From positions 28,155 through 92,154 of the forward strand of contig NZ_JAEACP010000021.1 of the NCBI RefSeq assembly GCF_015999335.1: DNA of 64,000 nucleotides. Reading direction: 5' to 3'. This document shows, piece after piece, positions 52,043-60,209 of this stretch. The position numbers were made by a program, and so were the translations under genes. The notes below the pieces were generated by a model, which searched no databases, had not been told where the DNA came from, and saw only the letters and a program-made list of their open reading frames with translations. The stretch comes from Tabrizicola soli (GTDB lineage: Bacteria; Pseudomonadota; Alphaproteobacteria; Rhodobacterales; Rhodobacteraceae). Each line of letters opens with the position of its first letter. The first letter of the stretch is position 1.

Positions 52043-52594
52043 CTAACGCCCGCGCCCAACCCCTTGATTTCCCTCACCTCCGCGATCCTGTCCACCGTGG
52101 ACAATGACTCGCGTCCCCGGCACCACCCGCCCCGCGATCCACCTTAGGTCCCGCCCCGAGAAAGCCACGCACCCCGCCGTCGCCGCCCCCGGCCGCCGCC
52201 AGCGATGCAGGAAGATCGCCGACCCAAGCCCCGGCACCCCCTCCGGCCAGTTCCAGTCGGTCAGCAGGACCAGATCATACATCGGATCCCCCCGCCGCAG
52301 CTTTTCATGCCCGAAAGGGTGCGGGGCCCGGACCAGCCGGTTGTAGTCCGGGTCGCGCGGATCGTCCGACCAGAGGTCCCCCGGCCCGATCGGCTCCGCC
52401 CAGCCCGACGGCCGCGCGATCCGGTCCGCCCGGTAGAGCATCCCCACCAGCCGGTGCACCCCCGCCGGCGTCGCCCCGTCCCCCTCCCGCTTCGCCGGCC
52501 CCGGCACGATCCCGCCCCGCCCGACCGTGCAGGCGAACCGCCGCCCCAGGAACCGCACCCCGCCCGGCGTCACCACCAGGTCGGCGGGCGTCAC
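52043..52594 (-). CDS. YkuD-type L,D-transpeptidase-like protein
   Basis: A 183-residue L,D-transpeptidase-fold enzyme. The active site is His130 in FLHRW and Cys142 in ATAGCVAFS, the HxxxS-GC pattern with threonine/alanine in place of serine. The GTG start at 52594 overlaps the ribA stop by four bases. No signal peptide is visible, so either the protein is cytoplasmic or export is non-classical, unlike standard cell-wall YkuD enzymes. Confidence 0.88.
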   Translation of the reverse strand: MTPADLVVTPGGVRFLGRRFACTVGRGGIVPGPAKREGDGATPAGVHRLVGMLYRADRIARPSGWAEPIGPGDLWSDDPRDPDYNRLVRAPHPFGHEKLRRGDPMYDLVLLTDWNWPEGVPGLGSAIFLHRWRRPGAATAGCVAFSGRDLRWIAGRVVPGTRVIVHGGQDRGGEGNQGVGRGR

Positions 52595-53679
52595 AACAGA
52601 TGCCCCGACTTCGCCGCCTTGGTCGCGAGATAGGCCCGGTTCTCCGCCGTCTCCCCCACCTTCAGCGGCACCCGCTCGACCACATGCAGCCCGCAGGCCT
52701 CCATCATTGCGATCTTCCGGGGATTGTTGGTCAGGAGGCGCACCGAGGAGAACCCCATCTTCCGCAGGATCTCGGCCCCGATCCGGAAGTCCCGCTCGTC
52801 GTCCTCGAAGCCGAGGCGGTGGTTCGCCTCGACCGTGTCGAAGCCCTGGTCCTGCAGGCTGTAGGCCCGCATCTTGTTCGCCAGCCCGATCCCCCGCCCC
52901 TCCTGGTTCAGGTAGAGCAGCACCCCCGCGCCTTCCTCGCCCATCTGGGCCAGCGCCGCCCGCAATTGCGGCCCGCAGTCGCATTTCAGCGACCCCAGCA
53001 CATCCCCGGTGAAACAGGCCGAATGCAGCCGCGCCAGCACCGGCCGGCTCCGGTCCGGCCGGCCGATCTCGATCGCGTAATGCTCGTCCCCGCCATCGTC
53101 GGGCCGGAACACATGCACCCGCCCGGCCTCCGAGGCGACCAGCGGCACCCTTGCCGAGACGACCTCGTCCAGCGGCGGCAGGGCGGCCAGCGCGGGCGCG
53201 ATCTCGTCCAGGACCAGCAGGGTCAGCCCATGCTCCGCCGCGAGGCGCAGGGCATCGCCGACCGGCACCACCAGCGCCGCCGGGAGGAGATGCGCGGCCT
53301 TCGCCAGCGCCAGCGCCGCCCGGTGCAGGTCCGCCGCCCCCTCGCGCGCCGAGGTGAGCGGTCCCTTCATCGGCGCCCGCAGGTCATCCGCCGGATCCGC
53401 GACCGAGCGCAGCCAGCCGAGGTCGGCCGTCGCGGGCGGCAGGATCCGCGCCAGATCGCCGTCATAGGCGCGGGCCTTCAGCGTCTCGGCCCGCCGCGCG
53501 GTGATGGCCAGGACCGGCGGCCCGAAGCCGCGCAGATCGGCCAGCCGCCCGGCATCCAGCGCCTCGACCGAGGCGACCAGCGCCGCGCCCATTGGGCCGC
53601 AGAGGATCACGGGCACGCCCATGCGCAGGTCGCCTCGGGCACGGGTCAGGCGTTCGGCAATCGAAAGATGCAGGCTCAT
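52591..53679 (-). CDS. ribA: GTP cyclohydrolase II with degenerate N-terminal DHBP-like domain
   Basis: First step of riboflavin synthesis from GTP. The 362-residue protein has a C-terminal GTP cyclohydrolase II domain with zinc cysteines in [18 protein letters not shown], then [19 protein letters not shown] and [10 protein letters not shown]. The first 170 residues resemble a DHBP synthase domain (RibB-like) without its typical acidic active site, as in other alphaproteobacteria. The start at 53679 ([11 protein letters not shown]) is preferred; ATG 53691 is an alternative. Coupled to the YkuD gene. Confidence 0.9.
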   Translation of the reverse strand: MSLHLSIAERLTRARGDLRMGVPVILCGPMGAALVASVEALDAGRLADLRGFGPPVLAITARRAETLKARAYDGDLARILPPATADLGWLRSVADPADDLRAPMKGPLTSAREGAADLHRAALALAKAAHLLPAALVVPVGDALRLAAEHGLTLLVLDEIAPALAALPPLDEVVSARVPLVASEAGRVHVFRPDDGGDEHYAIEIGRPDRSRPVLARLHSACFTGDVLGSLKCDCGPQLRAALAQMGEEGAGVLLYLNQEGRGIGLANKMRAYSLQDQGFDTVEANHRLGFEDDERDFRIGAEILRKMGFSSVRLLTNNPRKIAMMEACGLHVVERVPLKVGETAENRAYLATKAAKSGHLL

Positions 53680-53818
53680 GCGGATATCCATATCCGGCGG
53701 CACGGGAAATTGAAACATTCCCCACCAAAGCGACACGAGCGCGTGAGTTTCCGGTAGCAAACCTTGCGGGACTCGTGATCGGGCCGCATCTGACCCGCAA
53801 GAAGCGATGGAGGCTGCA

Positions 53819-54505
53819 ATGGCCGGACTGCGGAAGATCCTGCTGGTCGACGACGACGACGACCTGCGCGAGGCGCTGAGCGAACAGTTGGTGATGACCG
53901 AGGATTTCGACGTGTTCGAGGCCCGCAACGGCGCCGAAGGCATGGAGAAGGTGAAGGCCGGCCTCTTCGACCTGGTGATCCTGGATGTGGGCCTGCCCGA
54001 CACCGACGGGCGCGAGCTGTGCCGCCGGATGCGCAAGGGCGGCGTGAAATGCCCGATCCTGATGCTGACCGGCCATGACACAGACAGCGACACGATCCTG
54101 GGCCTGGATGCGGGCGCGAACGATTATGTGACCAAGCCGTTCAAGTTCCCGGTCCTCCTCGCCCGGATCCGGGCGCAGCTGCGGACGCATGAGCAGTCCG
54201 AGGACGCGGTGTTCCAGATGGGTCCCTATACCTTCCGCCCGGCGCAGAAGATGCTGGTGGACGAGAAGGAGAAGAAGATCCGCCTGACCGAGAAGGAAAC
54301 CAACATCCTGAAGTTCCTGTATCGCGCGCAATCCGGCGTGGTGCCGCGGGATGTGCTGTTGCACGAGGTCTGGGGCTACAACGCGGGCGTCACCACCCAT
54401 ACGCTGGAAACCCATATCTACCGCCTGCGCCAGAAGATCGAGCCCGACCCCTCGAATGCCCGGCTTCTGGTCACGGAAAGCGGCGGCTACCGGCTGGTGG
54501 CGTAA
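53819..54505 (+). CDS. CenR-like OmpR/PhoB-family response regulator
   Basis: Two-component regulator of 228 residues. The receiver domain has an acidic pocket (VDDDDD at 10-15), phosphoacceptor Asp56 in VILDVGLP, the threonine of LTGHD and lysine of TKPFKF. The winged-helix output domain carries [14 protein letters not shown] and [17 protein letters not shown]. The sequence looks like the alphaproteobacterial CenR envelope regulator; no histidine kinase is adjacent. GGAGG precedes ATG 53819. The stop codon is followed immediately by the first structured RNA. Confidence 0.88.
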   Translation: MAGLRKILLVDDDDDLREALSEQLVMTEDFDVFEARNGAEGMEKVKAGLFDLVILDVGLPDTDGRELCRRMRKGGVKCPILMLTGHDTDSDTILGLDAGANDYVTKPFKFPVLLARIRAQLRTHEQSEDAVFQMGPYTFRPAQKMLVDEKEKKIRLTEKETNILKFLYRAQSGVVPRDVLLHEVWGYNAGVTTHTLETHIYRLRQKIEPDPSNARLLVTESGGYRLVA

Positions 54506-54590
54506 GGTTCCCCTGGCCGCGTCGGGGTCATGATGCGGCTCCTCCCTGTTGACTGGCCCGGCGGACCCTTGGGGCGCCGGGCATTTTCTG
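54506..54590 (+). ncRNA. Structured small RNA candidate 1 (anti-Shine-Dalgarno motif), 3' of the CenR-like gene
   Basis: The 5' hairpin is GCCGCGTC (54516-54523) with GATGCGGC (54532-54539) around loop GGGGTCAT. Single-stranded UCCUCCCUGUU follows (54540-54550). The terminator is GCCCGGCG (54556-54563) with CGCCGGGC (54575-54582), then ATTTTC. Together with copy 2 it shows sequence identity in the loops and compensatory change in the stem. The UCCUCCC motif recalls CcsR/cuckoo-type alphaproteobacterial RNAs. It may be released from the 3' UTR of the response-regulator mRNA. The spacer 54591-54704 shows no ORF and no convincing promoter. Confidence 0.62.
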
Positions 54591-54704
54591 GCAAGGGGGC
54601 AACGGAACTGCGTCCTTGCTGCAACAACGCGGGAATCTTGGGCCTTGGGACTTATTGTTGCCGGAATCGGTTGCTACCTTGAGTTTCGTGCACAGGTTGT
54701 GCGA

Positions 54705-54786
54705 CAAGTTCCCCTTGCCGTGTCGGGGTCATGACACGGCATCCTCCCTGTTGGACCTGGCCGGGCTTCTTGCCCGGCCTTTTTTT
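54705..54786 (+). ncRNA. Structured small RNA candidate 2 (tandem homologue)
   Basis: The 5' hairpin is GCCGTGTC (54717-54724) with GACACGGC (54733-54740), perfect 8 bp, loop GGGGTCAT identical to copy 1. Then AUCCUCCCUGUU follows (54741-54752). The terminator is GGCCGGGC (54759-54766) with GCCCGGCC (54772-54779) and seven T. The stem differs from copy 1 by a C-G to U-A exchange and a G-U to G-C change, so pairing is conserved while sequence is not. The stretch 54787-54890 after it holds nothing recognised before the next gene. Confidence 0.68.
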
Positions 54787-54890
54787 GCGAAATGCCACGC
54801 GCCCGGCGCAGGGCCGCCATGGGGGTTGCACAATTCCGGGGCTGCCTGCGCCCGTCCGCAGAGAGGCTGCGGCACCGATCGGAGAATTGC

Positions 54891-55199
54891 ATGCGTTTCG
54901 CCCTTGCTGCCCTTGCTGCCCTTGCCGCCACCCCCGCCCTGGCCGAGGATCTGGTGTTCACCCTGGTCAACGACAGTTCGCACACCATCGTCGAGATGTA
55001 TGTCTCGGAAATCGGCGTCGACCAGTGGGGCGAGAACATCCTGTTCGGCGCGGTGGAGCCCGGCGTCTCGGGCGAGGTGACGATCGCCGACGGGCTGGAT
55101 GTCTGCGACTACGACCTGCGCTATGTCTCGGCCGAAGGGGGCGAGGCCGAGGATACCCAGAACCTGTGCGAGCTGGCCACCTATACCCTGACCGACTGA
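54891..55199 (+). CDS. Small exported protein of unknown function
   Basis: Not assigned to a family. The 102-residue precursor has a clean signal peptide (MRFALAALAALAATPALAED). The mature part of about 80 residues is acidic and beta-rich (LVFTLVNDSSHTIVEMYVSE, VDQWGENILFGAV, GLDVCDYDLRYV), with two cysteines (DVCDY, NLCEL) that could form a disulfide. GGAG precedes ATG 54891. It sits between the tandem RNAs and xthA. Confidence 0.8.
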   Translation: MRFALAALAALAATPALAEDLVFTLVNDSSHTIVEMYVSEIGVDQWGENILFGAVEPGVSGEVTIADGLDVCDYDLRYVSAEGGEAEDTQNLCELATYTLTD

Positions 55200-55262
55200 T
55201 CCGGGACTTGTGCCTTGCGGCGGAGGGTCCTAGTGTCCGCCGCCGCAGCCCGGAGCCTGTCC

Positions 55263-56051
55263 ATGACCTTCACCCTCGCCACCTGGAACATCAACTCGGT
55301 CCGCCTGCGCGAGGCGCTGGTCTCGCGCCTGATGAGCGAGGAGACGCCGGACATCCTGTGCCTGCAGGAATGCAAGTGCCCGGTCGAGCTGATCCCGCTG
55401 GAGGGGTTCCGCGCGCTGGGCTACAGCCATGTCGTCGCGCGCGGACAGAAGGGTTACAACGGCGTCGCGATCCTGTCCAAGCTGCCGATGCAGGACGTGG
55501 GCGGCCATGATTTCGCGACGCTGGGCCATGCGCGGCACGTCGCCGGGCGGCTGGAGAACGGGGTCACGATCCACAACTTCTATGTCCCGGCAGGGGGCGA
55601 CATTCCCGACCGGGCGCAGAACGTGAAGTTCGGGCAGAAGCTGGATTTCCTGACCCATATGCGCGACCATTTCCACGCCGAGGCGCCGGAAAAGTCGATC
55701 CTGGTGGGCGACCTGAACATCGCCCCGCGTGAGGATGACGTCTGGAATCACAAGGCGCTGTTGAAGATCGTCAGCCATACGCCGGTCGAGGTCGAGCATC
55801 TGGGGCAGGTGATGGATGCTGGCCGCTGGCAGGACGTGACGCGGCAGGACATCCCGACCGGCAACCTCTACAGCTGGTGGAGCTATCGCAGCCCCGACTG
55901 GGACAGCGCCGACAAGGGCCGCCGGCTGGACCATGTCTGGGCAACGCCCGACATCTCTGCCGCGGCGCATGGCAGCCGCATCCTGCGCCCGGTGCGCGGC
56001 TGGGAGCAGCCCAGCGACCACGTCCCGGTTTTCGCCAGCTTCGATCTCTGA
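55263..56051 (+). CDS. xthA: Exodeoxyribonuclease III
   Basis: AP endonuclease and 3'-5' exonuclease of base-excision repair, 262 residues. The catalytic residues sit in FTLATWNINSVRLR, CLQECKC, SILVGDLNIAPREDDVW and the C-terminal QPSDHVPVFASF; RRLDHVWAT is also typical. GGAG precedes ATG 55263. An open frame extends 16 codons upstream without a Shine-Dalgarno. Confidence 0.96.
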   Translation: MTFTLATWNINSVRLREALVSRLMSEETPDILCLQECKCPVELIPLEGFRALGYSHVVARGQKGYNGVAILSKLPMQDVGGHDFATLGHARHVAGRLENGVTIHNFYVPAGGDIPDRAQNVKFGQKLDFLTHMRDHFHAEAPEKSILVGDLNIAPREDDVWNHKALLKIVSHTPVEVEHLGQVMDAGRWQDVTRQDIPTGNLYSWWSYRSPDWDSADKGRRLDHVWATPDISAAAHGSRILRPVRGWEQPSDHVPVFASFDL

Positions 56052-56112
56052 AGGGAACAAACCCCCGTTTCGCCGCATATGCACCTCGTCTGGCAGGAGG
56101 GCAGAGGATGGC

Positions 56113-56562
56113 ATGCGTCTGTGGCAGTTGACGAAACCGGAACATGTGCCCGGCCTGGACGGCGAGGGCGCGCGCCTGCAGGGAGGCCGCTGGAACAGTC
56201 CCGGTCTGCCGGCGGTCTATTGCGCCTCGTCCCTTGCGCTGGCCGCGCTGGAGGTGCTGGTCAACCTTCCCGACCGGCAGCGCCGCAAGGGCCGGGCCCC
56301 GCCCCATGCGGCGGTCGAGATGGAACTGCCCGACGAGCTCTGCAGGCTTTCCGGCTTTCCCGGAGCCATGCCCGAGCACCGGACCCGCCCCTTGGGCGAT
56401 GCCTGGCTGGGCAGCCTGGAATGTCTTGCGCTGAGCGTCCCGAGCAACGTCGTCCCGCTTGAGGCCAACGTCGTCCTGAATCCGCGCCACCCCGAGATGG
56501 GCCGCGTCACCGTGCTGCGGGTCGAACCCTTCGCCTTCGACGAGCGCCTGTTATTCGACTGA
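56113..56562 (+). CDS. RES-domain protein (toxin-type), no adjacent antitoxin
   Basis: RES-domain proteins are toxins that degrade or transfer ADP-ribose from NAD, normally paired with a Xre/MbcA-type antitoxin. The 149-residue product is full length: MRLWQLTKPEH, GGRWNSPGLPAVYCASSLALAALE (Arg26, Tyr36, Glu47 conserved) and VPSNVVPLEANVVLNPRHPEM. ATG 56113 follows a purine-rich Shine-Dalgarno. Upstream is xthA (62 bases away) and downstream a convergent tlpA-like gene overlapping by 12 bases, so no antitoxin gene fits beside it. Confidence 0.85.
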   Translation: MRLWQLTKPEHVPGLDGEGARLQGGRWNSPGLPAVYCASSLALAALEVLVNLPDRQRRKGRAPPHAAVEMELPDELCRLSGFPGAMPEHRTRPLGDAWLGSLECLALSVPSNVVPLEANVVLNPRHPEMGRVTVLRVEPFAFDERLLFD

Positions 56563-57124
56563 GGGCTGCCCCGCCATCAGCGCCCCCAGCACCGCCTTGG
56601 CGCTGTCGCTGTCCCATTCGGCGTCGCCGATCAGCCGGGCGACCTCTTCGCCCTCGGGGTTCAGGATCACCGTCACCGGCAGCCCCATCACGCCCATCGC
56701 CCGCGACAGGACGGATTTCGGATCGCGCAGGATCGGCAAGGCCGTCACGCCGGCCTCCTCGAAGAACCGCTCGATCCCCTCCACCGCATTGCGGCCGGTC
56801 GCCACCGGCACCACGGCCAGATCCGGCATCGCCGCCTGCAACCGCTCCAGCGAGGGCATCTCGCGCCGGCAGGGGGCGCACCAGGTGGCCCAGAAATTCA
56901 GCACCACCCATTTGCCCCGGTATTCGGCCAGCGTATGTTCGCCGTCCCCGGCATCCAGCAGCACCGCCTCGGGCAGGGCCACCGGCGCCTCGTGCAGCGC
57001 GAGCTTCTTCATGTCGCCGTCGCGCAGGGCGGCCACATCCGCCGCCGCCGCATTTGCACCGATCAGGAAGGCCGTGTAGAGGACGACCAGGATTTTCCGC
57101 ACGTTTCCACCCATCGAGGCCAGC

Positions 57125-57126
<2 letters not shown>
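56551..57126 (-). CDS. TlpA-like thiol-disulfide oxidoreductase
   Basis: Exported thioredoxin-fold protein of 191 residues. It has a signal/anchor ([21 protein letters not shown]), then [20 protein letters not shown] with redox Cys83 and Cys86, and [15 protein letters not shown]. It probably serves cytochrome c or envelope thiols. The start at 57126 is chosen for GGGGGGA upstream; its ATG shares the CATG tetramer with the argH start on the other strand. GTG 57102 and ATG 57114 are alternatives without a good Shine-Dalgarno. Confidence 0.9.
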
Positions 57127-58528
<1,402 letters not shown>

Positions 58529-58592
58529 ATGCCCGACTTGCCGGCGCCCGGCGGGGATGCCACCGTCCCGCCGAACCACAGATGAGGTCCCG

Positions 58593-58721
58593 ATGCCCCG
58601 CCTTTTCCTCCTCGCCTGCCTGACGCTCGCCGCCTGCGGCGCCGATGGCGAGCCGCAATCGCCCGGCCAGACCGGCGTCACCTTCGGCGGCAAGGTCACC
58701 ATGGGCGTCGGTGGCAACTGA
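58593..58721 (+). CDS. Very small lipoprotein between argH and lysA
   Basis: A 42-residue lipoprotein: MPRLFLLACLTLAAC with lipidated Cys15, then GADGEPQSPGQTGVTFGGKV and a glycine-rich end. The position upstream of lysA is that of the small lipoprotein LptM/YifL in many proteobacteria, and the C-G-x-x-G-x-P pattern after the cysteine is loosely similar. The similarity is weak, so no symbol is given. GAGG precedes the ATG. Confidence 0.65.
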   Translation: MPRLFLLACLTLAACGADGEPQSPGQTGVTFGGKVTMGVGGN

Positions 58722-58813
58722 CGCTGCGCCGGGCCGTCCTGCTTGTCGCTAGGGACGTCTGGAAGGCCGCCCCCGACAAGGCGCGATAGCGGAACCCTGA
58801 CCCGGGGCGCGCG

Positions 58814-58858
58814 CCGGAATTCTTACGAATTCCGGTCCGATTTCTTTGAAGAAATCGG
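58814..58858. repeat. Two-hairpin palindromic element upstream of lysA
   Basis: CCGGAATTC (58814-58822) pairs with GAATTCCGG (58827-58835), then CCGATTTCTT (58837-58846) pairs with AAGAAATCGG (58849-58858). The same two palindromes, in the same order, recur at 62744-62809. Confidence 0.75.
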
Positions 58859-58916
58859 CGCTTTGCACCCGCCGCGCGCCCGGATATGACGGCGTGGCAA
58901 GACCGGGGGGCGACGC

Positions 58917-60182
58917 ATGGACCATTTCCTCTATCACAACGGCACGCTGCACGCCGAGGACGTCGCGATCCCCGATATCGCCGCCGTCGTCGGCACCCCC
59001 TTCTACGTCTACTCCACCGCGACGCTCTCCCGGCACTACCGCCTGTTCACCGAGGCCCTGTCGCCCCTTCCGCATCTCGTCTGCTTCGCGATCAAGTCGC
59101 TGTCGAACGTCGCCGTCCTGAAGACCCTCGGCAACCTCGGCGCCGGGATGGACGTGGTCTCGGCCGGCGAATACCTGCGCGCCAAGGCGGCGGGGGTGCC
59201 CGGTGACCGGATCGTCTTCTCAGGCGTCGGCAAGACGCGCGAGGAGATGCGCCTCGCCCTCACCGGCGGCATCCGGCAGTTCAACGTCGAATCCGAACCC
59301 GAGATGCGGGCGCTGTCCGAGGTCGCCACCAGCCTCGGCGTCACCGCCCCGATCGCCGTGCGCGTGAATCCCGACGTCGATGCCCGGACCCACGAGAAGA
59401 TCGCGACCGGCAAGAAGGAAAACAAGTTCGGCATCCCCATCGCCCGCGCGTCGGAGGTCTATGCCGAGGCCGCGCGCCTGCCCGGCCTGCAGGTCGTCGG
59501 GATCGATGTCCATATCGGCAGTCAGCTCACCGAGCTGGAACCCTTCGAGCAGGCCTACCTCAAGGTCGCCGACCTCACCCGCCGCCTGCGGGCCGAGGGC
59601 CATGCGATCACCCGGCTCGACCTCGGTGGCGGCCTCGGCATTCCCTATGCCCGCTCGAACGAGGCCCCGCCCTTGCCCACCGACTATGGCGCCCTGATCA
59701 AGCGCACCGTGGGCGACCTCGGCTGCGAGATCGAGATCGAACCCGGCCGCCTGATCTCCGGCAACGCCGGGCTGCTGGTGGCCAGGGTCGTCTACGTCAA
59801 GAACGGCGAGGGCCGAGACTTCCTGATCCTCGACGCCGCGATGAACGATCTCGTGCGCCCCTCGATGTATGGCGCGCACCATGACATCGTCCCCGTCGCC
59901 GAACCGCCGGTCGCCAGCCCGACGCAGGAATTCGACGTCGTCGGCCCGGTCTGCGAGACCGGCGATACCTTCGCCAAGGGCCGCGACCTGCCGCTGCTGG
60001 CCGAGGGCGACCTCGTGGCCTTCCGCAGCGCCGGGGCCTATGGCGCGGTGATGGCGTCCGAATACAACACCCGGCCGCTGGTGCCCGAGGTGCTGGTGAA
60101 CGGGGATCAATTCGCTGTCATCCGGGCGCGGCCAAGCTTTGACGAAATCCTCAACCGCGATACCATCCCTCCATGGCTGTGA
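58917..60182 (+). CDS. lysA: Diaminopimelate decarboxylase
   Basis: PLP enzyme making L-lysine from meso-diaminopimelate, 421 residues. The PLP lysine is Lys60 in CFAIKSLSN. Further hallmarks are DVHIGSQLTELEPFEQAY, RLDLGGGLGIPY, EIEPGRLISGNAG and the C-terminal CETGDTFAKGR. The start gives MDHFLYHNGTLHAEDV, typical of alphaproteobacterial LysA. Confidence 0.97.
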   Translation: MDHFLYHNGTLHAEDVAIPDIAAVVGTPFYVYSTATLSRHYRLFTEALSPLPHLVCFAIKSLSNVAVLKTLGNLGAGMDVVSAGEYLRAKAAGVPGDRIVFSGVGKTREEMRLALTGGIRQFNVESEPEMRALSEVATSLGVTAPIAVRVNPDVDARTHEKIATGKKENKFGIPIARASEVYAEAARLPGLQVVGIDVHIGSQLTELEPFEQAYLKVADLTRRLRAEGHAITRLDLGGGLGIPYARSNEAPPLPTDYGALIKRTVGDLGCEIEIEPGRLISGNAGLLVARVVYVKNGEGRDFLILDAAMNDLVRPSMYGAHHDIVPVAEPPVASPTQEFDVVGPVCETGDTFAKGRDLPLLAEGDLVAFRSAGAYGAVMASEYNTRPLVPEVLVNGDQFAVIRARPSFDEILNRDTIPPWL

Positions 60183-60209
60183 CGCGATGTCCGGTCGAAG
60201 GCAGGTGAG

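Noticed and set aside
52030..52047. CtrA-like TTAAC-N-TAAC pair
   Set aside because: The spacing and second half do not fit TTAA-N7-TTAA, and it lies at the 3' ends of two convergent genes.
54549..54734. A 61-codon ORF across the tandem RNA region (possible DUF1127-like small protein)
   Set aside because: It has no Shine-Dalgarno, no DUF1127 features, and runs through a terminator hairpin and the start of the second RNA.
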